NCBI GenBank assembly: GCA_039193455.1
Contig: JBCCWO010000020.1
Location: 1-64,000, forward strand
Source of the DNA: JBCBGF01 sp039193455
GTDB taxonomy: Bacteria > Pseudomonadota > Alphaproteobacteria > Rhodobacterales > Rhodobacteraceae
Length of the DNA: 64,000 bases
Direction: 5' to 3'
The position numbers and the translations under genes were made by a program. How positions within the stretch are numbered: position 1 is the stretch's first letter; each line of letters begins with the position of its first letter. The notes beneath the pieces were generated by a model that was not told the DNA's origin, did not search any database, and was given only the letters and a program-made list of their open reading frames with translations. Below, piece after piece: positions 52,421-61,674 of this stretch.

Positions 52421-54655
52421 ATGGCCGTGATCCCCAGCAAAGAGCAGATCCTTGAGTGGATCTCTGACAACCCGTCGAAGACGTCGAAGCGCGACATCTC
52501 GAAAGCGTTCGGAATCAAGGGATCGGACCGGATCGGGCTGAAGCGGCTGTTGCGCGAGCTTGAAGCAGACGGACATCTGGAAAAGAGGCGCAAGACCTAT
52601 CGCGATCCTGACAAGCTGCCCCCCGTCTCGGTCTTGCAGGTGCTGGCCCCGGATGCCGAGGGCGATCTGTTCGCCCGCCCGCTGGAATGGCAGGGCGACG
52701 GGCCAGAGCCGGTGATCCTGTTCATGCCGCGCGCCTCGGACCCGGCGCTGGGCGAAGGCGATCGGATTCTGGCGCGGCTGACCGAAGTGTCGGGGCAGGA
52801 TCACGCCTATGAGGCGCGGCTCATTCGCCGGATCGGGACGAACCCGCGCAAGGTTCTGGGGGTGTTCCGCAAGGGGACAGAAGGCGGGCGGATCGTACCC
52901 ATCGACAAGGGGACCGACCGGGAATGGCGCGTGATGGCCGATGGGGTGCATGGCGCAAAGGATGGGGAACTGGTCGAGGCCGAGCAGGCGGGGCCAAAGG
53001 ACCGGCTGGGCCTGCCGTGCGCGCGGGTGGTCACCCGGTTGGGTGATCCATCGGCACCCAAGGCGGTGTCGCTGATCGCGATTCATCAGCATGGCATCCC
53101 GGACGATTTCCCCGATGAGGTGATCGCCGAGGCGGATGGGATGGCCCCCGCCGATCTGGGCAACCGCCGCGACTTGCGGGACCTGCCGCTGATCACCATC
53201 GACCCCGCAGATGCGCGGGACCATGATGATGCGTGCTGGGCCCATGCGGATGACGATCCGAAGAACCCCGGCGGGCACATCGTCTGGGTCGCGATTGCGG
53301 ATGTGGCGCATTACGTGCGGCCGGGCTCGACGCTGGACCGCGAGGCGCGCAAGCGCGGGAATTCAACCTACTTCCCGGATCGCGTGGTGCCGATGCTGCC
53401 CGACCGGCTTTCAGGTGATCTGTGTTCGCTGCACGAAGGGGTGCCGCGTGCCTGCATGGCCGTGCGGATGCAGATTTCGGCGCAGGGCGAAAAGCTGGGG
53501 CATGCGTTCCATCGCGGGCTGATGCAATCGCTTGCTTCGCTGAACTATGAAGAGGCGCAGGCCGCGCAGGATGGCGCGCCGAACGCGAAATGCGTGCCGC
53601 TGATGGATGAGGTGATCGCGCCCCTGTTTGCGGCCTATCGCGCGCTGGCCGCGGCGCGGGAGAAACGGCAACCGCTGGACCTCGATCTGCCAGAGCGTCA
53701 CATCGTTCTAGATGATGCGGGCATCGTGCGGTCGGTGAACTTCAAGGACCGGCTCGACGCGCACCGGATGATCGAAGAATTCATGGTGCTGGCCAATGTG
53801 GCCGCCGCGCAAGAGCTGGAGAAGCGCAAGACCGAGCTTTTGTATCGTGTGCACGAGGAACCGGCACCAGAGAAACTTGAGGCGCTGCGCGAGACGGCGA
53901 AATCGGCAGGGCTGGTACTGGCCAAGGGGCAGGTGCTGAAGACGCAACATCTGAACGCGCTGTTGCATCAGGCGGATGGAACGGATCACGCAGAGCTGAT
54001 CAACCTCAGCACGCTGCGGTCGATGACGCAGGCGTATTATTCGCCCGACAATCTGGGGCATTTCGGGCTGGCGCTGCGATCCTATGCGCATTTCACCTCG
54101 CCCATTCGGCGCTATTCGGACCTTGTGGTGCACCGCGCGCTCATTGCGGCGCATGGCTGGGGCGACGATGGATTGAGCGAGGCGGATCTGGCCGCACTTG
54201 ACAGCACGGCGCAGCATATCTCGGACACGGAACGCCGCTCGATGACCGCGGAACGGGACACGACGGACCGGTATCTGGCGTCCTACCTGTCGGAACGGGT
54301 GGGAACAGAGATGACCGGCCGGATCTCGGGCATTGCCCGGTTCGGGGCGTTCGTGAAGCTGGATGAGACCGGGGCAGACGGGTTGATCCCGATTCGCTCA
54401 ATCGGGCGTGAGTTCTTTCATTTCGACCGGGACGCGCAGACCCTGATGGGGGCGGATACGGGGATGGAGATCGGGATTGGCCAGCGTGTGACTGTGCGAC
54501 TGGCCGAGGCTGTGCCGGTCACCGGCGGTCTGATGCTGGAGCTCTTGGAGATTGATGACCGCAAGATGCCGTCCGGGCAGGGCGCCAAGGGTCGGGGGCG
54601 ATCCCGACCGGGCACGCGGAAACCAAAACGTAAGGTTACCCGGCGTAGGCGTTAG
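52421..54655 (+). CDS. rnr: Ribonuclease R
   Basis: RNase R is a processive 3'-5' exoribonuclease that degrades structured RNA. The 744-residue protein has an N-terminal winged-helix region (KEQILEWISDNPSKTSKRDISKAFGIKG), cold-shock domains, the RNB catalytic domain with TIDPADARDHDDACW holding the metal-binding aspartates, HFTSPIRRYSDLVVHRAL, a C-terminal S1 domain (ISGIARFGAFVKLDETGADGLIPI), and a basic tail. It is 31 bases after the DUF2064 gene. Confidence 0.97.
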   Translation: MAVIPSKEQILEWISDNPSKTSKRDISKAFGIKGSDRIGLKRLLRELEADGHLEKRRKTYRDPDKLPPVSVLQVLAPDAEGDLFARPLEWQGDGPEPVILFMPRASDPALGEGDRILARLTEVSGQDHAYEARLIRRIGTNPRKVLGVFRKGTEGGRIVPIDKGTDREWRVMADGVHGAKDGELVEAEQAGPKDRLGLPCARVVTRLGDPSAPKAVSLIAIHQHGIPDDFPDEVIAEADGMAPADLGNRRDLRDLPLITIDPADARDHDDACWAHADDDPKNPGGHIVWVAIADVAHYVRPGSTLDREARKRGNSTYFPDRVVPMLPDRLSGDLCSLHEGVPRACMAVRMQISAQGEKLGHAFHRGLMQSLASLNYEEAQAAQDGAPNAKCVPLMDEVIAPLFAAYRALAAAREKRQPLDLDLPERHIVLDDAGIVRSVNFKDRLDAHRMIEEFMVLANVAAAQELEKRKTELLYRVHEEPAPEKLEALRETAKSAGLVLAKGQVLKTQHLNALLHQADGTDHAELINLSTLRSMTQAYYSPDNLGHFGLALRSYAHFTSPIRRYSDLVVHRALIAAHGWGDDGLSEADLAALDSTAQHISDTERRSMTAERDTTDRYLASYLSERVGTEMTGRISGIARFGAFVKLDETGADGLIPIRSIGREFFHFDRDAQTLMGADTGMEIGIGQRVTVRLAEAVPVTGGLMLELLEIDDRKMPSGQGAKGRGRSRPGTRKPKRKVTRRRR

Positions 54656-54752
54656 CAACCGCCCGCCTGTTGCGGCATTGCGACTTTGAGCGCGGGGCCG
54701 CTTGCGCTATCTTGGCGCGGAGCAGGTTATAAAAAATGAAACAGGTGACCCC

Positions 54753-56012
54753 ATGCGCTTTGCCGCCGTATTGTCGGTGTGTGCCGCCGTTTTGTCCGTT
54801 GTATCGGCGCACGCCTTTGCGCCAGATCGTTCCCCCCGCCCCGAGTTTCGTGCCACAGGTCCCGTTCCGGTGAGCGCGCAGGCCTCGGTCTCGAACCGCG
54901 CGTTTGAGCGCTGGATCTCGGATTTCCGGCGCCGCGCGCTGGCACAGGGCATCCGCTCGCAGGTCTTTGACGCGGCGTTTCAGGGCGTGCGCTACAATGC
55001 CGATGTGATTCAGCGCGACCGCAACCAGTCGGAATTCACCAAGCAGATCTGGGAATACCTCGACAGCGCAGTGTCGTCGACGCGGGTGCGCAATGGCAAG
55101 GCGGCGCTGCGTGACAATCGCCGGGTGCTGTCCCAGATCGAAGAGACTTACGGCGTCGAGGCCGAGGTGGTCGTGGCGGTCTGGGGGCTGGAAAGCGCCT
55201 ATGGTGAATACAAGGGCAACACGCCAATCATCGGCGCGCTGGCGACGCTGGCCTTTGACGGGCGGCGCGGGCGGTTCTTTGAAGAGCAGCTGGTGGCGGC
55301 CTTGCGCATCATCCAGTCGGGCGATGTCAGCCCGCGCGGAATGACCGGCAGCTGGGCGGGCGCCATGGGGCATACCCAGTTCATCCCAACCTCGTACCTG
55401 GCCTATGCGGTGGATTTCCGCGGGGATGGCAAGCGCGATATCTGGTCGGACGATCCCACCGATGCGCTGGCCTCGACCGCGGCCTATCTCAACCGCTTTG
55501 GCTGGACCAAGGGGCAGCCCTGGGGCGTTGAGGTGCAATTGCCCCGCAGGTTCGACTATTCCCAGGCAGGCGCGCGGGTAAAGAAATCGCCACAGCACTG
55601 GGCCCAGCTTGGGGTGCGGGACATGGACGGCACGGCGGTGCCGAACTATGGCGAGGCGTCGATCCTTTTGCCCGCCGGGTCGCGCGGGGCGGCGTTCATG
55701 ATCTTTAACAACTTCCACGTGATCGAGCGGTACAACGCCGCCGATGCCTATGTTATCGGCGTGGGCCACCTGTCGGATCGCATCGCCGGAGGTCCGGCGA
55801 TCCGGGCAAGCTGGCCGGTCGCGGACCCGCCGCTCCGGTTTTCCGAGCGGCAGGAGCTGCAGCGCCGGCTGACCCGCGCGGGGTTCGATACCGACGGGGT
55901 GGACGGGATCATTGGCCCGAACACGATTTCGGCGATCCGGTCTTACCAACGCTCGATCGGTGTGACGCCGGACGGCTATGCCAGTTACGAGATTTTGCGC
56001 CGCCTGAGGTAA
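54753..56012 (+). CDS. Lytic murein transglycosylase (MltB family) with peptidoglycan-binding domain
   Basis: The 419-residue protein has a signal peptide (residues 1-22), an SLT_2/MltB-type catalytic domain with the active-site glutamate E147 in VWGLESAYGEYKGNTP and the AGAMGHTQFIPTSYL segment, and a C-terminal PG_binding_1 domain (RRLTRAGFDTDGVDGIIGPNTISAIRSYQ). It would cleave peptidoglycan in the periplasm with anhydro product. The ATG at 54753 with AGGTGA upstream fits the signal peptide better than the ATG at 54702. No lipobox is seen. Confidence 0.92.
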   Translation: MRFAAVLSVCAAVLSVVSAHAFAPDRSPRPEFRATGPVPVSAQASVSNRAFERWISDFRRRALAQGIRSQVFDAAFQGVRYNADVIQRDRNQSEFTKQIWEYLDSAVSSTRVRNGKAALRDNRRVLSQIEETYGVEAEVVVAVWGLESAYGEYKGNTPIIGALATLAFDGRRGRFFEEQLVAALRIIQSGDVSPRGMTGSWAGAMGHTQFIPTSYLAYAVDFRGDGKRDIWSDDPTDALASTAAYLNRFGWTKGQPWGVEVQLPRRFDYSQAGARVKKSPQHWAQLGVRDMDGTAVPNYGEASILLPAGSRGAAFMIFNNFHVIERYNAADAYVIGVGHLSDRIAGGPAIRASWPVADPPLRFSERQELQRRLTRAGFDTDGVDGIIGPNTISAIRSYQRSIGVTPDGYASYEILRRLR

Positions 56013-56033
56013 TTTTGCTCTAGGCTCGGGCCC

Positions 56034-57017
56034 ATGCCACGCGTGAGCCCGTACCGCCCCTTTACCCCCGACCCCGCCCAGATGGCGCAGGCACCGGACA
56101 TCTCGGGCAATGCCATCAACGGGCTTGGGGAATCGACCCCACGCCGTCCGCGCACTGTCTACTGGGCGATTGATCCCGATGAGATTGCCCATGGCGGGAT
56201 GCAGCGGTGGTTTTTCACCGTCGACCCCGGCGATCCAGCGTTTGGACAGGAACGTGCCCGGCGGCGGGCGATCCTCGATGCGCCCCTGCCAGAGGTCGCC
56301 GGCACGGTGGTGGACCGCAGCCCCGCCGATTGGACCGCCGCGCTCGACACATTCGTGGCGGCGGGTCTGTGCGACAAGGTGGGTGTGACGCGGCTGTCGC
56401 AGGACTGGATCTTTGAGGGGTACGAGGCGCCTTGGGAAACGGTCATCGTTGCCGGATTTCAGCATGACTATGATTCGATTTCCCAGGCGCCTGCCCCCGG
56501 CGCAGGGGCCGAGGTGATGCGGCAGTATTCCCGCGCGGCAGGGGCGGCGAAAGAGATTGCCGGATGGCTGCGCCGTCAGGGGTGGGATGCCGAGGCCGTG
56601 ACGGGCCCGATGTCAGGGGCCCTGGCGATGATCCCGGCCGCACTTGCCGCCGGGTTTGGTGAGCTTGGCAAGCACGGGTCGATCATCAACCCGGAGTTTG
56701 GCGCCTCTTTCCGGCTGTCGGCGGTGATGACCAATGCGCCCTTTGCTGTCACCGCGTCGCAGGATCACGGCATCGACGCCTTTTGCCAGAACTGCCGGAT
56801 CTGCGAGGATGCCTGCCCGCCCGAAGCGCTGGCGCCCGAGAAGCAAACGGTGCGGGGCGTTCAGAAGTGGTATGTCGATTTCGACAAATGCCTGCCGTTC
56901 TTCAATCAGACCCAGGGCTGCGCCATCTGCATTGCCGTCTGCCCGTGGAGCCGTCCGGGTGTGGGGCTGAACCTGGCCGAAAAACTCGCGCGGCGGGCCG
57001 GACGGCGGGACGACTAG
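56034..57017 (+). CDS. Reductive dehalogenase/QueG-like 4Fe-4S protein
   Basis: The 327-residue protein ends in a bacterial ferredoxin-type double cluster: C251-x2-C254-x2-C257-x3-C261-P and C286...C296-x2-C299-x3-C303-P. The spacing around KWYVDFDKCLPFF and CAICIAVCPW resembles reductive dehalogenases and the related epoxyqueuosine reductases. The middle third (AGAAKEIAGWLRRQGWDAEAVTGP) looks like their cobalamin-domain helix. It lacks a twin-arginine signal, so it is cytosolic, unlike respiratory dehalogenases. The substrate is unknown, and QueG itself usually has a differently spaced motif. It overlaps tag by four bases at its end. Confidence 0.75.
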   Translation: MPRVSPYRPFTPDPAQMAQAPDISGNAINGLGESTPRRPRTVYWAIDPDEIAHGGMQRWFFTVDPGDPAFGQERARRRAILDAPLPEVAGTVVDRSPADWTAALDTFVAAGLCDKVGVTRLSQDWIFEGYEAPWETVIVAGFQHDYDSISQAPAPGAGAEVMRQYSRAAGAAKEIAGWLRRQGWDAEAVTGPMSGALAMIPAALAAGFGELGKHGSIINPEFGASFRLSAVMTNAPFAVTASQDHGIDAFCQNCRICEDACPPEALAPEKQTVRGVQKWYVDFDKCLPFFNQTQGCAICIAVCPWSRPGVGLNLAEKLARRAGRRDD

Positions 57018-57580
57018 GCCCCGTGCCTCCAGCAGGTGCGGGCGTGGTCGTTCACCAGCCCCACCGCCTGCATATAGGCATAGATGATGGTAGAGCCGAC
57101 AAAGCTCATCCCCCGCTTCTTGAGGTCTTTTGACAGGGCGTCGCTGATATCGGTCTTGGCGGGCACATCCTCGGTCGTGGCCCAATCGCCGATCAGCGTG
57201 TGGCCATTGACCCAGCCCCACAGATAGGCGTCAAACGACCCGAACTCTGCCTGGATCGCCTGAAAGACCTGGGCGTTCTTGCGGGTGGAGGCGACCTTTT
57301 GCTTGTGGCGGACGATGGCGGGGTCTTGCACCGCGCTCTCAAGCTCAGCGTCGGTCATGGCCGCGACGCGATCCACATCAAAGCTGTGAAACACGTCGCG
57401 ATAGCCTTCGCGCTTTTTCAGGACGGTTTCCCAGCTGAGCCCGGCATGCGCGCCTTCGAGGATCAGCATCTCGAACAGCAACCGGTCGTCATGCACCGGC
57501 ACGCCCCATTCGGTGTCGTGGTAATGGGCGTAAAGCTCGGAATGCGATCCGAAGCAGCGGGGTTTGTCGTCTATGGCCAT
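57014..57580 (-). CDS. tag: DNA-3-methyladenine glycosylase I
   Basis: Tag excises 3-methyladenine from DNA. The 188-residue protein starts with the RCFGSHSELYAHYHDTEWGVPVHDD signature, contains EGAHAGLSWETVLKKREGY with the base-recognition glutamate and tryptophan, and ends with a zinc-binding segment (GLVNDHARTCW) with His and Cys ligands. It is convergent with the iron-sulfur gene. Confidence 0.95.
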   Translation of the reverse strand: MAIDDKPRCFGSHSELYAHYHDTEWGVPVHDDRLLFEMLILEGAHAGLSWETVLKKREGYRDVFHSFDVDRVAAMTDAELESAVQDPAIVRHKQKVASTRKNAQVFQAIQAEFGSFDAYLWGWVNGHTLIGDWATTEDVPAKTDISDALSKDLKKRGMSFVGSTIIYAYMQAVGLVNDHARTCWRHGA

Positions 57581-57636
57581 GGGCGCAACTTAGCGCAGCC
57601 CTGCTGACAGTGCATGTCAGGAGGGTGCGGCCGTCG

Positions 57637-59088
57637 TTACGGCCAGGGCAGTGAGTAGGTTTTGACGTTGGTGAAGAACTTCATCGCCTCGATGACGCCC
57701 TCCTTCACGCCATTTCCGCTGTCCTTGATGCCGCCAAAGGGCGACATCTCGATCCGGTAGCCGGGCTGTTCCCAGATGTTCACGGTGCCCACGTCGAGCC
57801 CCTCGATAAACGCCTGCATGCGACGGAAGTCATTGGTGCAGACGCCCGAGGACAGGCCGAAGGCGGTGCTGTTGGAGATGGCCATGACCTGGGCATCATC
57901 GTCGGGCACGCGGACGATGGGGATGATCGGCCCAAAGGTTTCCTCCATCACCAGCTCGCTGTCGTGGGGCACATGATCGACGACAATGGGCGGCAACAGC
58001 GCGCCCTGGCGGCCGGGATCGTAGAGCACCTGCGCCCCCTGATCGGCGGCCATGTAGACCCGCTTTTCAAAGAGTTCGGCAGCCTCGGCATGGATCACAC
58101 AGCCAAGCTGGGTCTCGGGGTCCTGCGGATCGCCGAACCGGATCGCTTTGGCTTTTTCCAGAACCAGCGGGACGAACCGATCGGCCACGCTGTCTTGCAC
58201 AAGGATGCGTTTGACCGCGGTACAGCGCTGGCCGGAATTGCCGGTGGCCCCGGCAACGGCAATCGTGGCGGCCTTGTCGAGATCGGCATCGTCAAGATCG
58301 TTTAGGATGATCAGCGGATCGTTCCCGCCCAGTTCCAATGCCTGGCGTTTGTATCCCGCATTCGCGGCGATGATCTTGCCCACGGGCACACCGCCGGTGA
58401 AGGTGATGATGTCGATCTCCGGGTTGGTGATCATCTCATCCCCGATATCCGCGGGCCAGCCGGTGACGATCTGGAACATCTCGGGCGGCAGGCCGGCCAC
58501 GTACAGGATGTCGGCCAGGGTGATTGCCGTCAGCGGGGTCAGCTCGGTCGGTTTGCAGACCATACAGTTGTTGGTCGCAATCGACGGCGCGATCTTGTGG
58601 GCGACCATGTTTAGCGGGTGGTTGAACGGGGTGATCGCGCTGATCGCGCGGACGGGTTCGCGCTTGGTGAAGATCTTGCGCTCTTTGCCGTTATGCGTGA
58701 GGTCGCACGAAAAGACCTGGCCGTCATCCTTCAGCGCCTCGGCGGCGGCGAACTGAAACACGTCCTGGGCACGCTTGGTCTCATAGATCGCGTGCTGGTG
58801 GCAGATCCCAAGCTCGAGCGTCAGCCATTTGGCAAGATAATCGCGCCGCTCGCCAATGATCTCGCCCGCGCGTTTCAGGATCTCGCTGCGTTCGTACCGG
58901 CTGAGCCGCGCGCGATAGGTTGCGGCAATTTCGAACGCGCGGCGGGCGTGGCCGGCATCGCCCGCGGGCACGGTGCCGATCACGGCGTTCGTGTAGGGAT
59001 AGCGCACCTCGATCCGTGCATCTGTGTCGACCTTTTCGCCGCCGATGCGCATCGCCTCGTGGCGGATATCGGTTTCGGGCTTGTTCAT
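57637..59088 (-). CDS. phnY: Phosphonoacetaldehyde dehydrogenase
   Basis: PhnY oxidises phosphonoacetaldehyde to phosphonoacetate with NAD, the second step of the PhnW-PhnY-PhnA route. The 483-residue aldehyde dehydrogenase has the general base E252 in LELGGNDPLI and nucleophile C289 in GNSGQRCTAVKR, at the positions of characterised PhnY. The INPFNHPLN-like segment is TPFNHPLN. The aldehyde dehydrogenase family alone would not fix the substrate; the overlapping phnA (ATGA) and phnW upstream do. Confidence 0.93.
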   Translation of the reverse strand: MNKPETDIRHEAMRIGGEKVDTDARIEVRYPYTNAVIGTVPAGDAGHARRAFEIAATYRARLSRYERSEILKRAGEIIGERRDYLAKWLTLELGICHQHAIYETKRAQDVFQFAAAEALKDDGQVFSCDLTHNGKERKIFTKREPVRAISAITPFNHPLNMVAHKIAPSIATNNCMVCKPTELTPLTAITLADILYVAGLPPEMFQIVTGWPADIGDEMITNPEIDIITFTGGVPVGKIIAANAGYKRQALELGGNDPLIILNDLDDADLDKAATIAVAGATGNSGQRCTAVKRILVQDSVADRFVPLVLEKAKAIRFGDPQDPETQLGCVIHAEAAELFEKRVYMAADQGAQVLYDPGRQGALLPPIVVDHVPHDSELVMEETFGPIIPIVRVPDDDAQVMAISNSTAFGLSSGVCTNDFRRMQAFIEGLDVGTVNIWEQPGYRIEMSPFGGIKDSGNGVKEGVIEAMKFFTNVKTYSLPWP

Positions 59089-60344
59089 GCGGGCACCTCT
59101 TCGAGCGCGGCGGCCTGACAGGCGATCTGGAAGGCATCAAAGTTGCGCAAGCGGGGGGCGGTGTCGATGTCGACGACGCGGTTCACGATCAGCGGCACCT
59201 CTTGCTCGGTCAGGCCGCCGTGCGAGCGCAGCGGTTCGTTCAACGCGGCCAGATCGTGGCGGTCCGCGCTGGTGCCGATGGTCATGTTCTCGGTCGAGAT
59301 CATCACAAGATCGCCGATCCGGTCGGCGGGCAGGTCGTATCTGGCAACCGCCTCGGCCCGTGTCGTGACCTCAAGCAGTTCGGGCAGCGTGCGCAGGCGT
59401 TCTGCCAGCGCCGCGACGTCGCTGCCCTCGGGCAGGTACGCGGTGGCAAACGAGCCGAGCGCGCCGTGGTGAACCACGTAAGGGTCGGTGATCGGCAGGA
59501 TCACACGGGCGGTCCCTTGGCCCAGCCAATCGTCCAGCACGTCCTGGATATAGATCACCGCCGGGTCGCCATTTGCATCGTGCTTGGGTTTCATCCCGTG
59601 GTCAGCGGTTACCACGATGGCCGCCCCCAGCGCGTCGAGCTGGCCCAGGTAGCGGTCGAACATGGCGTAGAAATCCTTGGCACCCTGGGCATCAGGGGCG
59701 AACTTGTGCTGGATGTAGTCGGTGGTCGACAGGTACATCACATCGGGGCCCCATTCCTCAAGCAGCTTGACGCCCGCGGCAAAGACAAACTCGGAAAGCT
59801 CAGCAGAATACACCTCGGGCACGGGCATGCCGAGCCACGCACTCGCCCGGTCGATGCCATGGGCGGCCTTGGTAGTGTCACCCGAACGCTCGGAAGAGAA
59901 CGCGACCGCGCGGTCTTCGTCAAAGCGCAGGCCCGAACCGAGAAGGGCGCGCAGCTTGTCCTTGGCGGTGACCATCGCGACGCGGGCCCCGGCCTCATAG
60001 AACTGCGAGAACAGCGTGGGCGCGCGCAGGAAGCGGACGTCGTTCATCATCACCTCTTCGCCGGTGTCCGGATCGTAGAGGAAGTTGCCGCAGATCCCAT
60101 GAACGCTGGGTGGGCGGCCCGTCGCGATGGACAGGTTGTTGGGGTTGGTGAAGCTGGGGATCACCGAATGCGCCAGCCGATCGGTGCCCGTGGCGCGGAT
60201 GCGCTTGAGGTTCGGCATCAGACCGTCGGCGATGGCGACATCAAGGTACTCGGGCTCGCAGCCGTCAAGACAGATGACGATGGCGCAGGTTTTGGGCGCG
60301 GGGTAGGTGCGGCCGTTGGCGGTAACAGGGGTTTGGATGGGCAT
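59085..60344 (-). CDS. phnA: Phosphonoacetate hydrolase
   Basis: PhnA cleaves the carbon-phosphorus bond of phosphonoacetate to acetate and phosphate. The 419-residue protein of the alkaline phosphatase superfamily has metal-binding D27 in CLDGCEP, the nucleophile T66 in PSFTNPNN, and the second metal site VTADHGMKPKHD, matching the Sinorhizobium enzyme family. The ATG at 60344 is preferred to an upstream TTG. It lies between phnW and phnY, overlapping the latter by four bases. Confidence 0.94.
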   Translation of the reverse strand: MPIQTPVTANGRTYPAPKTCAIVICLDGCEPEYLDVAIADGLMPNLKRIRATGTDRLAHSVIPSFTNPNNLSIATGRPPSVHGICGNFLYDPDTGEEVMMNDVRFLRAPTLFSQFYEAGARVAMVTAKDKLRALLGSGLRFDEDRAVAFSSERSGDTTKAAHGIDRASAWLGMPVPEVYSAELSEFVFAAGVKLLEEWGPDVMYLSTTDYIQHKFAPDAQGAKDFYAMFDRYLGQLDALGAAIVVTADHGMKPKHDANGDPAVIYIQDVLDDWLGQGTARVILPITDPYVVHHGALGSFATAYLPEGSDVAALAERLRTLPELLEVTTRAEAVARYDLPADRIGDLVMISTENMTIGTSADRHDLAALNEPLRSHGGLTEQEVPLIVNRVVDIDTAPRLRNFDAFQIACQAAALEEVPA

Positions 60345-60380
60345 GGATGCTCTCAATCGGGTGTTTCGGAGGTGTCGGGA

Positions 60381-61562
60381 TCAGGCGGCGAGTTTCTTGC
60401 GTTCTTCAAGGGCAGAGACGGGCGGCGCAGCATCGGTGACGCCCAGCTCCCCCAGCGCGGCTCCGGCGGCGGTGACGACGCGGGCCATGATGGCGGCGTC
60501 CATCCGGCCAATGCAGCCGATGCGGAAGCTGTCTACCACAGTAAGCTTGCCCGGATAGATGATGAAGCCGCGCGCCTTCATCGCCGCATAGAAGCCATCA
60601 AAGCTGAAGGCCGGGTCGGCGGGACAGAAGAACGTGGTGATGATCGGCGACAGCCAGCGGTCGTCAAGCAACGTCTCGAACCCCAGCGCGCGCATCCCGG
60701 CGACCATCGTGTCGCGGTTCGCCTGATACCGGGCAAGACGTCCAGCGCTACCGCCTTCGGCTGCGTGCAGATCGAGCGCTTTGAGGAACGCGGCGACCAC
60801 ATGGGTTGGCGGTGTGAAACGCCACTGGCCCGAAGCCTCCATCGTGGCCCACTGGGCGTGCACATCAAGCGACAGCGAGTGTGCGTTGCCCTTGGCGGCT
60901 GCGATCTCATACTTGCGGGCGATGACAAAGCCAAAGCCGGGGACGCCCTCGATGCATTTATTGGCAGACGACACAAAGGCGGTGCAGCCCAGCGCGGCGG
61001 CATCCAAGGGCAGGGCGCCGAAGGCCGACATGCTGTCGATAAGCAGCTTGCGCCCGGCGGTGCGTGTGGCCTCGGCAATCTCTTCGATTGGGTTCAGGAT
61101 CCCGCTTGAGGTTTCGCAGTGGATCGCCAGCACATGGGTGATCGCCGGGTCCGCGGCGAGGATTGCGGCGACCTCGGCCCCGCGGGGCGGCAGGTAGTCG
61201 CCCTTGTCGAGGAGGTGCAATGCGCGTCCGAGGTAGCGCAGCGTTTCAGCCGCGCGCATCCCGTAGGCGCCGTTGGCCAGGACCAGAACCTTGCCGTCGC
61301 GCGGCACAAGGCTGCCCAGCATGGCCTCGACGCAATAGCTGCCCGAGCCCTGGATCGGCACGCAGTCGTAGCCTTCGGACCCCGGCCCGATCAGGGCCAA
61401 GAGCCGCGCGCGCATGTCCCGCGTCATCGCGCGGAAATCATCATCCCACGAACCCCAGTCGCACAGCATTGCCTCTTTGACCTCGGCTGCTGTGGTCAGC
61501 GGCCCCGGGGTCAAAAGGAAGGGTTCACCCTGAGCGGGATCGGGGAAGGCGGGTTGGGTCAT
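60381..61562 (-). CDS. phnW: 2-aminoethylphosphonate-pyruvate transaminase
   Basis: PhnW transfers the amino group of 2-aminoethylphosphonate to pyruvate, giving phosphonoacetaldehyde and alanine. The 393-residue PLP enzyme starts with PFLLTPGPLTTAAEVK, contains DWGSWDDDF, the GSGSY cofactor loop, DSMSAFGALP, and the PLP lysine K202 in SSANKCIEGVPGF. The ATG at 61562 is the conserved start. It heads the phnW-phnA-phnY operon and is divergent from a LysR regulator. Confidence 0.95.
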   Translation of the reverse strand: MTQPAFPDPAQGEPFLLTPGPLTTAAEVKEAMLCDWGSWDDDFRAMTRDMRARLLALIGPGSEGYDCVPIQGSGSYCVEAMLGSLVPRDGKVLVLANGAYGMRAAETLRYLGRALHLLDKGDYLPPRGAEVAAILAADPAITHVLAIHCETSSGILNPIEEIAEATRTAGRKLLIDSMSAFGALPLDAAALGCTAFVSSANKCIEGVPGFGFVIARKYEIAAAKGNAHSLSLDVHAQWATMEASGQWRFTPPTHVVAAFLKALDLHAAEGGSAGRLARYQANRDTMVAGMRALGFETLLDDRWLSPIITTFFCPADPAFSFDGFYAAMKARGFIIYPGKLTVVDSFRIGCIGRMDAAIMARVVTAAGAALGELGVTDAAPPVSALEERKKLAA

Positions 61563-61596
61563 GTGGGGCCTGTTGGCGGCGTTACGGTTCGCCCCT

Positions 61597-61619
61597 TTAT
61601 GCCTGATCGCAGTACATAA
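61597..61619. promoter_or_regulatory. Inverted repeat in the phnW/lysR intergenic region, site A
   Basis: TTATG and CATAA are separated by 13 bases. This lies 35 bases upstream of the phnW start. It could be a regulator half-site pair or a promoter-overlapping dyad; short arms make chance possible. Confidence 0.4.
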
Positions 61620-61636
61620 GAAAAATCTTGGTTTTC

Positions 61637-61655
61637 TATTGAGCCATAGCCAATA
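61637..61655. promoter_or_regulatory. Candidate LysR operator in the phnW/lysR intergenic region, site B
   Basis: TATTGAGCCATAGCCAATA is a 19-bp dyad with perfect five-base arms (TATTG, CAATA). It contains the T-N11-A core typical of LysR-family binding sites, centred 29 bases before the lysR ATG and 84 bases from phnW. The position fits autoregulation and activation of phnW. Confidence 0.55.
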
Positions 61656-61674
61656 CCTATGCAAAAAAACTCCC

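Noticed and set aside
54636..56465. A 609-codon open frame on the minus strand across the lytic transglycosylase and the iron-sulfur gene
   Set aside because: It is antisense to two genes with diagnostic motifs, with no start context or domain of its own.
57603..57623. Short CTGAC/GTCAG hairpin between tag and phnY
   Set aside because: A five-base stem with no U tract is too weak to call a terminator.
58920..61109. A 729-codon open frame on the plus strand across phnY, phnA and phnW
   Set aside because: It is antisense to three well-supported enzymes with intact catalytic residues; long antisense frames are expected in high-GC codon usage, and its residues are rich in Arg, Gly and His without any motif.
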